This document shows, piece after piece, positions 8,796 through 15,908 of a DNA stretch of 64,000 bases; positions within the stretch are counted from its first letter, which is position 1, and each line of letters starts with the position of its first letter. Below the pieces are notes generated by a model. The model ran no database searches. It was given only the letters and a program-made list of their open reading frames with translations, and had not been told where the DNA came from. This stretch comes from Flavobacterium poyangense (lineage in GTDB: Bacteria > Bacteroidota > Bacteroidia > Flavobacteriales > Flavobacteriaceae): assembly GCF_011751075.1 (NCBI RefSeq), contig NZ_JAALLN010000011.1, positions 62,001 through 126,000 on the forward strand. The letters run 5' to 3'. Position numbers and translations under genes: made by a program.

Positions 8796-9908
8796 TTAAT
8801 TACAGCCTTCTGATTGTATGATAATTTGATTTCCGTTCATCTCAAAACTGGTGTTATTTCCTATGCTTTTACAGACAATTCTTAACTTCTCCGTTAAAGG
8901 CTGATCACTAAGTGAAGTGGTGAGATGGCATTCTTTTAATTTGTCTTTTGGGTAATCAATATCAATTAGATAGGCTTGTTCAATGGTCTCAAAAATTTGA
9001 GAAACCGGTATGTCCGTAAATTCGAAACTTAATTGTTCAATGTTCCCGACACTGCTTACCAATGTTTTGTCCTGAGTGATGTTGGTGATTTTGTTAAAGG
9101 TTAAATCACTTCGTTGAAATCGCAATGCCTGATTTGGTAACAAAACCATTTCACGATCTGAAGAGGATACTAATTCATTTGACTTTACCTTAACTTTACC
9201 GGTGCGAACAAGAACTTCTACATCAGGCTGATCAGAATAAGCTTTAACTCTAAAGCTGGTTCCAACCACTTTTGTAACAATTTCGTTTGCATAAACGAAA
9301 AAAGGTTTTTTAGGATTTTTACTAATTTCAAAGAAACCTTCGCCGGACAAATACACCTTTCTTTCGCTTCCGGTAAAGATTTTAGGGTAACTTAATTTAC
9401 TGTTGGGTTGCAATAAAACAGAACTTCCGTCAGACAATGTGATAATTTGCGGTTTAGTAGAATTATTAGTCTGTTCTACTAATCCTTCTTTATTGTCATC
9501 GATTAGTTCGTTGTATGTTACAACTTGATGCGTAACATTTAATGTGCTTTTATAAAACCAAACCGACATTAAGCAAAAGAATAATGTAGCGGCAACGCCG
9601 GCTAAAAAATATTTTTTAAGAAAACTAAATGTATTGTTTTGATTGGAATCAATTTGATTCTCTTTTTTTTCAATTTTGCTCCAGGTATCCTGTAACGCTT
9701 TGTGGATATCTGAAGTTGATAATCCTGAATTGGGTACTTTCATTGCAAGTAAAAACAATCTTGCATCTTCGACCAATTTGGCACGTTGCTGATTTTCTAA
9801 AGTCCACTCTTCCCAACCGTCCTCGTCAATTTGAGAGAGGATCCAGGACTGGAATGATTTGTCAGATAAAAAATCTTCTATTTCGGTATATGTATTAAGT
9901 TCTTGCAT
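8796..9908 (-). CDS. FecR-family anti-sigma factor
   Basis: The 370-residue protein has a cytoplasmic N-terminal part of about 95 residues, one membrane segment at about 100-119 (LAGVAATLFFCLMSVWF), a periplasmic FecR domain at about 150-250 (ITLSDGSSVLLQPNSKL then GEGFFEISKNPKKPF) and a C-terminal DUF4974-type domain that resembles an STN fold. FecR proteins hold or activate a partner ECF sigma factor in response to a loaded TonB-dependent transducer. The sigma gene lies just upstream and the STN-bearing susC gene just downstream, which gives the complete circuit. Confidence 0.93.
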   Translation of the reverse strand: MQELNTYTEIEDFLSDKSFQSWILSQIDEDGWEEWTLENQQRAKLVEDARLFLLAMKVPNSGLSTSDIHKALQDTWSKIEKKENQIDSNQNNTFSFLKKYFLAGVAATLFFCLMSVWFYKSTLNVTHQVVTYNELIDDNKEGLVEQTNNSTKPQIITLSDGSSVLLQPNSKLSYPKIFTGSERKVYLSGEGFFEISKNPKKPFFVYANEIVTKVVGTSFRVKAYSDQPDVEVLVRTGKVKVKSNELVSSSDREMVLLPNQALRFQRSDLTFNKITNITQDKTLVSSVGNIEQLSFEFTDIPVSQIFETIEQAYLIDIDYPKDKLKECHLTTSLSDQPLTEKLRIVCKSIGNNTSFEMNGNQIIIQSEGCN

Positions 9909-9997
9909 GTGTATTTGAGGTTACAAATACATAGAGGACAGCACTCTTATTATATACTCACCAAATTGTGATTTTTTTTTAATTTTTTAAAATAAAA

Positions 9998-10609
9998 TTA
10001 AAAAGTACTTGAGGATAATAGTGTGATTATAGAAAAAGCACCCTTCCATTCCTTACGAAGCGTAAGTAAACCGCGGTATAATAGATTACTTGCAGATTGA
10101 TAATTAACGTTGAGCATTTCTGCGATTTGATCTACCGTAAGTCCTTGATGGTATCTGAGATACAATGCTTCTTTTTGTCTTACCGGCAAATCATTTAATA
10201 GTTTATTCAAATGTGCTACCCTTTCTCTTGTACAATCATCATCTTCGTTGATAAGTTCGTGCTCCACCGAAAATTTTAGTAAAAAAGCAACAGAATCCGT
10301 ACTTGCCGCTTTACGAAAAATATGATCTCTTTCGTGCAGACGCGCAATTCTTTTACGAACGCTTGATAATAAATAAGCTTTTACAATAACAGCACTTTGC
10401 AATGAGTTTCTGTAGACCCATACATCTGTAAATACATCTTGTACGCAGTCCTGAACTTTCTCTGCAAAAGGTGAAAGTGAATTACCATAACTAACCAAAT
10501 CTCTGTAATACCTTTCAAACAGTAATGAAAAGGATTTTTCATCGCCTTCTTTTAGGTTGGTCCAAAGTGTAATGTCATCAAGTGGGGTTTGTAAAATTTT
10601 GGTTTTCAT
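9998..10609 (-). CDS. ECF RNA polymerase sigma factor (FecI-like)
   Basis: The 203-residue protein has sigma region 2 at about 20-85 (FERYYRDLVSYG, then DCVQDVFTDVW) and region 4 at about 130-185 (LPVRQKEALYLRYHQGLTVDQIA). I chose the Met at 10609, since an upstream in-frame extension to 10672 adds only 21 unrelated residues. It is the first gene of the sigma, anti-sigma, susC, susD series and likely directs transcription of the susCD genes when released by the FecR protein. A minus-strand terminator at 10745-10778 separates it from DNA upstream. Confidence 0.92.
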   Translation of the reverse strand: MKTKILQTPLDDITLWTNLKEGDEKSFSLLFERYYRDLVSYGNSLSPFAEKVQDCVQDVFTDVWVYRNSLQSAVIVKAYLLSSVRKRIARLHERDHIFRKAASTDSVAFLLKFSVEHELINEDDDCTRERVAHLNKLLNDLPVRQKEALYLRYHQGLTVDQIAEMLNVNYQSASNLLYRGLLTLRKEWKGAFSIITLLSSSTF

Positions 10610-10744
10610 AACTTGGTTTTGGCATCGAATTAATAGAAAATGGTATTTTATTAATATAAAGAATTCATACAATTAACATTATCCTTTAACTTAATGCTCT
10701 AAATGTATAAAAGCAAAAATTTAAAACCAATTTTTTTACAAAAA

Positions 10745-10778
10745 AGAGACAGTTTCCTAATACCGAAAAACTGCCTCT
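10745..10778 (-). terminator. Rho-independent terminator on the minus strand
   Basis: The arms AGAGGCAGTTT and AAACTGTCTCT pair with one mismatch and are followed on the minus strand by TTTTTTG. It isolates the sigma factor gene from upstream transcription and would end a transcript of the small frame at 10840-10953. Confidence 0.75.
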
Positions 10779-10839
10779 ACGCCTTTATTTTAACTAAGTT
10801 TTAACTATTTTTTGAAGAGGAAAAATATTTTTGATTTTT

Positions 10840-10953
10840 TTATAATTGTGAGATTTTACTACAACTATTTTTTGTTTGTAAGATTGACCAGATCTTTGTT
10901 AGTTTCTTTTTTATACTTCCGCAACATACAAAGCAATTGATTTCAATGACCAT
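10840..10953 (-). CDS. Possible small Cys-rich peptide (37 aa), uncertain
   Basis: An open frame of 37 residues starts MVIEINCFVCCGSIKKK and contains four cysteines (residues 7, 10, 11 and 31) and a basic middle. It ends 60 bases before a good minus-strand terminator that no other gene needs, since the next gene upstream (11392-11820) has its own terminator. No ribosome-binding site is obvious, as is usual in this phylum. The evidence is only the frame plus the terminator, so it could be chance or a non-coding RNA. I do not recognise the sequence. Confidence 0.25.
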   Translation of the reverse strand: MVIEINCFVCCGSIKKKLTKIWSILQTKNSCSKISQL

Positions 10954-11033
10954 GAATAGTACTGATTTTTTAGTCGATAATTTCTGAGATTAAACTATTT
11001 TATAAAATCATAATTAATTCAAGTTGCTAGTTG

Positions 11034-11286
11034 TAAAATGTATAATGTAAAATGTAAAATGTGAAAAGTAAAATGTGAAATGTAAATTGTGATATGCTGG
11101 TCTGAAAGGGCAAATGTTTTAATTAACGGATTTTCTTGCCTTGAAGTGAAGCGTTAGAATTTAAGTATATAGTTGCTGTATTTCAGTGATCTGACACAAT
11201 TATATGTTCGCACAATGTAAGATAGTGATCAATTAAGTAAAACTTATTACTTTTCACATTTTGCTTTTCACATTTTACATTGTATT
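11034..11286. repeat. AT-rich tandem words with an inverted partner array
   Basis: From 11034 to about 11098 the word GTAAAATGTGAAA and variants are repeated about six times. At 11247-11286 the complementary words (CTTTTCACATTTT, CACATTTTACAT) appear in inverse orientation. The two arrays could pair into a long hairpin with about 150 bases between. Units are too short and degenerate for CRISPR. Apart from this array and the possible small frame at 10840-10953, I see no gene between the sigma factor gene and 11392. Confidence 0.6.
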
Positions 11287-11332
11287 TATGATGCATTTTT
11301 ACACTGTAAGAGTCAGTTTTATAAATGCAAAA

Positions 11333-11363
11333 AAAGCCCTACTAAGCAAATAGTAGGGCTTTA
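11333..11363 (-). terminator. Rho-independent terminator after the GIY-YIG-like gene
   Basis: The perfect 12-base arms AAAGCCCTACTA and TAGTAGGGCTTT enclose a short loop and are followed on the minus strand by a T run. It lies about 30 bases after the stop of the gene at 11392-11820. Confidence 0.88.
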
Positions 11364-11391
11364 GGTTAAATTGCGCTAAATGCAGAGTATG

Positions 11392-11820
11392 CTAGAAAGC
11401 TACATTCCATCTAGGTAATCTTCCGTTTTTATCTAAGAAATTTTGCAAAACCTGTCCTTCTACAGTTGTTGGGATTCCTTTTACTTCAGCAGTAAAAGTT
11501 TCGTACCAAACTACTTCAAGAGCGCTAATGTTTTCTAATTTCATTTGTGCAGGCCAAGAGTATTTTCTTCCTGTTTTTGCAAATTGGTGTCCGTTTACAA
11601 TTTTATCGTATAAACCACCATTTTTGCTTTTTAACGTTCCGTCATTCTGAACAGTTCCGGTAGAACCAACCATAATTAACTCTTTTGCATCACCTTCAAC
11701 AGCATAAACAACAAAAACTCCTGCACCTGATTCCGGAGCATTACAAGCTTGTTCTAAACTATCTTCTACAGTAAAAGTAAAGCTATTGCTTACTTTAAAC
11801 TTTTCTAATTCTTTGTTCAT
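11392..11820 (-). CDS. Small protein, possible GIY-YIG fold
   Basis: The 142-residue protein has no signal peptide or membrane segment. The segment GVFVVYAVEGDAKELIMVGS resembles the two strands that name the GIY-YIG nuclease fold. The C-terminal part (PTTVEGQVLQNFL, ending LPRWN) matches the usual late glutamate and final Asn-containing loop. The catalytic Arg of the helix after the second strand is not clear, so it may be a fold relative without nuclease activity. It is a single gene with its own terminator, downstream of sucD. The GIY-YIG call is my inference; otherwise it is a conserved hypothetical protein. Confidence 0.45.
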   Translation of the reverse strand: MNKELEKFKVSNSFTFTVEDSLEQACNAPESGAGVFVVYAVEGDAKELIMVGSTGTVQNDGTLKSKNGGLYDKIVNGHQFAKTGRKYSWPAQMKLENISALEVVWYETFTAEVKGIPTTVEGQVLQNFLDKNGRLPRWNVAF

Positions 11821-11911
11821 ATTTTTTTCTTTAAAGCTCCTCAGGTTCTAAGTTTTTGAGAATCTGAGTTGCTACGTTTTACTTAATTTCGTTTAAACGA
11901 CCTAAACGAAG

Positions 11912-11951
11912 AAAAAGCTCCATCTCGTTTGTTCAACAAGACGGAGCTTTT
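11912..11951 (-). terminator. Rho-independent terminator after sucD
   Basis: AAAAGCTCCGTCTTG pairs imperfectly with CGAGATGGAGCTTTTT on the minus strand and ends in a T run, about 30 bases after the sucD stop. Confidence 0.8.
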
Positions 11952-11978
11952 GGAATTTGTTATTTAAAACATTGGATA

Positions 11979-12851
11979 TTAACCCAATACTTCTTTTACT
12001 TTTTTACCAATTTCAGCTGGTGAATCAACAACGTGGATTCCGTTGTCTCTCATAATTTGTTTTTTAGCAGCAGCTGTATCATCAGAACCACCAACAATAG
12101 CACCTGCGTGACCCATTGTTCTACCAGCTGGAGCAGTTTCTCCTGCGATAAAACCAACAACTGGTTTACGGTTACCATCAGCTCTTACCCATTTAGCAGC
12201 GTCAGCTTCTAATTGACCTCCAATTTCACCAATCATGATGATAATTTCAGTCTCCGGATCGTTCATTAATAATTCAACAGCTTCTTTAGTTGTAGTTCCA
12301 ATAATTGGATCTCCACCAATTCCGATAGCTGTAGTAATTCCTAAACCTTGTTTTACAACCTGATCAGCAGCTTCGTAAGTTAAAGTTCCTGATTTAGAAA
12401 CGATACCAACTGTTCCTTTTTTGAAAACGAAACCTGGCATAATACCAACTTTAGCTTCTCCCGGAGTAATTACACCCGGACAGTTTGGTCCGATTAATCT
12501 TGAATTTCTTTCTTTAACATAATTATTTGCTTTAATCATGTCTGCTACAGGAATTCCTTCAGTAATAGCGATAATTACTTTAATTCCGGCATCAGCAGCT
12601 TCCATAATTGCATCAGCAGCAAAAGCTGGTGGAACAAAAATGATAGATGTATCAGCTCCAGCTTGCTCTACAGCATCTTTTACGGTATTAAAAACCGGAC
12701 GATCTAAATGGCTGGTTCCCCCTTTTCCCGGAGTAACACCACCAACAACATTAGTACCGTACTCGATCATTTGAGAAGCGTGGAAAGTTCCTTCGCTACC
12801 TGTAAATCCTTGAACAATTATTTTGGAATCTTTATTAACTAAAACACTCAT
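11979..12851 (-). CDS. sucD: Succinyl-CoA ligase (ADP-forming), alpha subunit
   Basis: The 290-residue protein matches SucD in length and motifs. The N-terminal CoA-binding Rossmann part has QGFTGSEGTFH, and the phosphorylated active-site histidine is His248 in MGHAGAIVGG. With the beta subunit SucC, which is not in this window, it converts succinyl-CoA, ADP and phosphate to succinate, CoA and ATP in the citric acid cycle. A -7 element at 12887-12894 and the terminator at 11912-11951 suggest it is transcribed as a single gene, although the lpx genes upstream face the same way. Confidence 0.96.
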   Translation of the reverse strand: MSVLVNKDSKIIVQGFTGSEGTFHASQMIEYGTNVVGGVTPGKGGTSHLDRPVFNTVKDAVEQAGADTSIIFVPPAFAADAIMEAADAGIKVIIAITEGIPVADMIKANNYVKERNSRLIGPNCPGVITPGEAKVGIMPGFVFKKGTVGIVSKSGTLTYEAADQVVKQGLGITTAIGIGGDPIIGTTTKEAVELLMNDPETEIIIMIGEIGGQLEADAAKWVRADGNRKPVVGFIAGETAPAGRTMGHAGAIVGGSDDTAAAKKQIMRDNGIHVVDSPAEIGKKVKEVLG

Positions 12852-12886
12852 GATATATATTTTATGTAGTTTTTAAAATTGTGATG

Positions 12887-12894
12887 CAAAAATA
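12887..12894 (-). promoter_or_regulatory. Candidate -7 promoter element for sucD
   Basis: TATTTTTG on the minus strand fits the Bacteroidota TAnnTTTG -7 consensus and lies about 35 bases before the sucD start. No clear -33 TTG is visible at the expected distance. Confidence 0.45.
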
Positions 12895-12936
12895 AGGTTT
12901 TGTAATGTATTTTACTCTTTTTGTCATCAAAAAATA

Positions 12937-13299
12937 TTAAGAAAATTGACTCATTTGGAAACCGCGATATAATTTATCGTCTTTAATCTGCCAAATGGTA
13001 GAAAAATGAGCCAGTAACATCTCTTCTCTTGGGTTTTCAATCGTTTTAACGTAGTGAGAATAACGTATTGATACTAAATCATCTTCGGCAATAATATGGC
13101 TTATTCTGACTTTCGAACGCACATAGGCGCGACTCAATTCATTGGCCATTCCTAGTAAAGAATCATAATTCATCATAATTAGCCCTTTACTGCTATTCCA
13201 ATCTAACAAGACTTCCGGATGCAGATAGATTTTCATGATTTCACTATCAATCAAGGCATCGGACTTATAAAATTTTTGAACAAATTCTTTTATAGACAT
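12937..13299 (-). CDS. NTF2-like (SnoaL-fold) protein
   Basis: The 120-residue soluble protein has the pattern of a small NTF2/SnoaL cone: an N-terminal helix (IKEFVQKFYKSDALID), a middle helix (YDSLLGMANELSRAYV) and C-terminal strands (VRISHIIAEDDLVSIRYSHYV, then AHFSTIWQIKDDKLYRGFQM). Members of this fold are enzymes or ligand-binding proteins, and no catalytic set is evident here. It starts two bases after the LpxD-like gene ends, so the two are co-transcribed. Its job in the lipid A neighbourhood is unknown. Confidence 0.72.
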   Translation of the reverse strand: MSIKEFVQKFYKSDALIDSEIMKIYLHPEVLLDWNSSKGLIMMNYDSLLGMANELSRAYVRSKVRISHIIAEDDLVSIRYSHYVKTIENPREEMLLAHFSTIWQIKDDKLYRGFQMSQFS

Positions 13300-13300
13300 A

Positions 13301-14230
13301 TTACTTCAATTTATTTAGAATTTCAGGAATTTTTTTGATATTAGCTAGTTGCTTCAACTTTTCTCTTGATTCTTCGATTGGAGTTCCGAAATAGGATTTT
13401 CCGCCTTCAACCGATTTTGTAACACCTGTTTGTCCCATAATAACAGCCTTAGCTCCTATTGTGACACCACTTGTTGTTCCTACTTGTCCCCAGATAGTCA
13501 CTTCGTCTTCGATAACAACGCAGCCGGCAATACCGGTTTGTGAAGCGATCAGACATTTTTTGCCAATTACAGTATCATGTCCAACATGCACCTGATTGTC
13601 AATTTTAGTGCCTTCCCCGATGGTAGTATCTCCTGTTACTCCTTTGTCAATTGTACAAAGAGCACCAATACCAACATTGTCTTCAATCACTACTCTACCG
13701 CCTGAAATTAACTGATCGAAACCATCCGGACGCTTTTTGTAATAAAAGGCATCTGCTCCTAAAATGGTTCCGGCATGAATAATTACGTTATCACCAATAA
13801 CGGTATGATCGTAAATAGAAACATTAGAATGAATCAAACAATTCTTTCCAATTTTTACGTGATTTCCAATAAAACTATTAGGTTGAATAAGAGTTCCTTC
13901 TCCAATAGTTGCGGTAGCGGAAATCGCTACGTTTGCAAATTGAAAAGGCTTAAAATGTTTGGTAAGGGTATTAAAATCTCTAAAAGGATCATCAGAGATC
14001 AAAAGTGCTTTTCCTTCCGGGCAATCTACTTTTTTATTGATTAAAACAATAGTCGCAGCCGATTGTAAAGCTTTATCGTAATATTTTGGATGGTCAACAA
14101 AAACAATATCTCCGGGTTCAACAACATGAATTTCATTCATGCCTAAAACGGGGAAGTTTTGGTCGCCTATAAATTCGCACTCAAGCAAATTTGCAATTTC
14201 TTGTAAAGAGTGAACTTTTGGAAATTTCAT
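13301..14230 (-). CDS. LpxD-like acyltransferase (second copy)
   Basis: The 309-residue protein has an N-terminal uridine-binding-like domain (about 1-100) and a left-handed beta-helix of hexapeptide repeats (about 100-290), as in UDP-3-O-(3-hydroxyacyl)glucosamine N-acyltransferase. The active-site His is likely His218 in VHVGHDTVIG. It is shorter and more divergent than the LpxD encoded at 17290-18333 and is separated from it by lpxC-fabZ, lpxA and efp. Such a second LpxD-like gene is common at this locus in Flavobacteria. It may add another acyl chain or act on another sugar nucleotide; its substrate is not known. Confidence 0.8.
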   Translation of the reverse strand: MKFPKVHSLQEIANLLECEFIGDQNFPVLGMNEIHVVEPGDIVFVDHPKYYDKALQSAATIVLINKKVDCPEGKALLISDDPFRDFNTLTKHFKPFQFANVAISATATIGEGTLIQPNSFIGNHVKIGKNCLIHSNVSIYDHTVIGDNVIIHAGTILGADAFYYKKRPDGFDQLISGGRVVIEDNVGIGALCTIDKGVTGDTTIGEGTKIDNQVHVGHDTVIGKKCLIASQTGIAGCVVIEDEVTIWGQVGTTSGVTIGAKAVIMGQTGVTKSVEGGKSYFGTPIEESREKLKQLANIKKIPEILNKLK

Positions 14231-14345
14231 ATTTTTTAGTTAGAAAATTTGTCAGTTAGAAAATGTGCCAGTTAGAAAATGGATCAATTAGAAAGTACAG
14301 AAACTGAATTTTCTAATTGACTCATTGACAAATTATCTAATTGAT
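14231..14345. repeat. 16-base tandem repeats with inverted words
   Basis: A unit close to GTTAGAAAATTTGTCA is repeated about four times between efp and the second lpxD-like gene. It is followed by the complementary words CTAATTGACTCATTGACAAATTATCTAATTG. The array can fold on itself and fills the whole gap. Confidence 0.65.
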
Positions 14346-14348
14346 AAA

Positions 14349-14915
14349 CTACTCTTTTACACGCTCCATGTATGAACCTGAAGCAGTATCAATTTTAATT
14401 TTATCTCCTTCGTTAATAAACAAAGGAACGTTTACAGTTGCACCTGTTTCTACTGTAGCAGATTTAGTTGCATTTGTTGCGGTATTTCCTTTTACTCCCG
14501 GCTCAGCATAAGTAACTTCCAGAATAATAGAAGCTGGCATGTCTACTGATAAAGGTAAATCTGTTTCGGTGTTCACCTGAACCATTACATTTGTTCCTTC
14601 TTTTAATAATCCCGGAGCATCTAAAATGCTTTTGTTTAAAGAGATTTGCTCGAAAGTTTCAGCATTCATAAAGTGAAATTCATCTCCTTCAGCATATAAA
14701 AATTGGTAAGTATGTGTTTCTACACGTACATCGTCTATTTTATGACCTGCAGAAAACGTATTGTCTAATATTTTCCCGGTTGTTAAACTTCTTAATTTTG
14801 TTCTTACGAAAGCTGGTCCTTTTCCAGGTTTTACGTGAAGAAATTCGATAATTTTATAAATATCGTGATTGAATTTGATACACAATCCGTTTCTAATATC
14901 TGATGTAGATGCCAT
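14349..14915 (-). CDS. efp: Translation elongation factor P
   Basis: The 188-residue protein has the normal EF-P length and three beta-barrel domains. The loop tip HVKPGKGPAF carries Lys32, the position modified by lysylation or another group in other bacteria. No modification enzyme is visible nearby. EF-P binds stalled ribosomes and promotes peptide bonds at proline stretches. It sits inside the lipid A gene cluster between lpxA and the second lpxD-like gene, flanked on both sides by repeat arrays that separate it from them. Confidence 0.96.
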   Translation of the reverse strand: MASTSDIRNGLCIKFNHDIYKIIEFLHVKPGKGPAFVRTKLRSLTTGKILDNTFSAGHKIDDVRVETHTYQFLYAEGDEFHFMNAETFEQISLNKSILDAPGLLKEGTNVMVQVNTETDLPLSVDMPASIILEVTYAEPGVKGNTATNATKSATVETGATVNVPLFINEGDKIKIDTASGSYMERVKE

Positions 14916-14925
14916 TTTTTTTATA

Positions 14926-15052
14926 TTTTAGATTTCTGATTTTAGATTGTAGCTTCTTTTAGAAGAATCAATCTATCTTTTTATTTTAGATTTCTGATTT
15001 TAGATTGCAGATTTCAATAATCTAAAATCTACGCTCTAAAATCTAAAATTAA
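14926..15052. repeat. Tandem words of the TTTTAGATTTCTGA type with inverted partner
   Basis: The sequence ATTTTAGATTTCTGATTTTAGATTG occurs twice, at about 14931 and 14982. It is followed by the complementary run AATCTAAAATCTACGCTCTAAAATCTAAAATT, so the segment can fold into hairpins between lpxA and efp. Confidence 0.65.
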
Positions 15053-15834
15053 TAGTTCCCTGAATAACCTTTCATGATTCCTCGTGATGAATTTCTGATA
15101 AAATCAAGAATTTCATCTCTCTCAGGAGTGGCTTCCATTTCGGCTTCAATAATGCTTAAAGCTTGAGTTGTATTGTAATTTTTTTGGTATAAAATTCGGT
15201 AAATTTCCTGAATTTCTCTGATTTTATCGGTACTAAAACCTCTTCTTCTTAAACCAACCGAATTGATTCCTACGTAAGATAAAGGTTCTTTTGCTGCTTT
15301 TGTATAAGGTGGAACGTCTTTTCTAACCAAAGAACCACCGGAAATCATAGCGTGATCTCCAATGTGGATAAATTGATGAATAGCAGCTAATCCTCCAATT
15401 ACAGCATGATTACCAACTACAACGTGACCTGCCAAAGCAACTCCGTTTACAATAATAGCGTTGTTACCAATTTCGCAATCGTGAGCAATATGGGCATAAG
15501 CCATAACCAGACAGTTATCGCCTAAAATCGTTTGCCCTGAGGCAACTGTACCTCTATTGATGGTTACACACTCTCTGATTGTGCAATTGTCACCAATAAT
15601 TGCCAAAGAATCTTCTCCACCAAATTTTAAATCTTGTGGCACCGCAGAAATTACAGCTCCCGGAAAAATATTACAATTTTTTCCGATACGAGCGCCTTCC
15701 ATAATGGTCACATTTGAACCGATCCAGGTACCGTCTCCAATAATAACATTATTATGGATTGTTGTAAAAGGCTCGATTACAACGTTTTTAGCGATTTTAG
15801 CGCCAGGATGAACATAAGCTAATGGTTGATTCAT
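15049..15834 (-). CDS. lpxA: Acyl-ACP-UDP-N-acetylglucosamine O-acyltransferase
   Basis: The 261-residue protein has an N-terminal left-handed beta-helix of hexapeptide repeats and a C-terminal helical part, as in LpxA. The AHIAHDC motif gives His115 and His118; the second matches the catalytic His125 of the E. coli enzyme. It transfers a 3-hydroxyacyl chain to UDP-GlcNAc, the first step of lipid A synthesis. It lies 74 bases after lpxC-fabZ with a possible promoter of its own in between. Confidence 0.96.
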   Translation of the reverse strand: MNQPLAYVHPGAKIAKNVVIEPFTTIHNNVIIGDGTWIGSNVTIMEGARIGKNCNIFPGAVISAVPQDLKFGGEDSLAIIGDNCTIRECVTINRGTVASGQTILGDNCLVMAYAHIAHDCEIGNNAIIVNGVALAGHVVVGNHAVIGGLAAIHQFIHIGDHAMISGGSLVRKDVPPYTKAAKEPLSYVGINSVGLRRRGFSTDKIREIQEIYRILYQKNYNTTQALSIIEAEMEATPERDEILDFIRNSSRGIMKGYSGNY

Positions 15835-15878
15835 CTGTATGTTTTATATTTTAAATTAAAATAGTCTGATTGGGGCAA

Positions 15879-15886
15879 CAAACGTA
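15879..15886 (-). promoter_or_regulatory. Candidate -7 promoter element for lpxA
   Basis: TACGTTTG on the minus strand fits TAnnTTTG and lies about 45 bases before the lpxA start, in the gap after lpxC-fabZ. It would allow lpxA and efp to be transcribed apart from the upstream genes. Confidence 0.45.
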
Positions 15887-15908
15887 AACAATAATTTTGA
15901 TTAAACTA

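Noticed and set aside
11034..11100. Tandem repeats that could be read as a CRISPR array
   Set aside because: Units are about 8-13 bases, degenerate and without unique spacers, and no cas gene is present.
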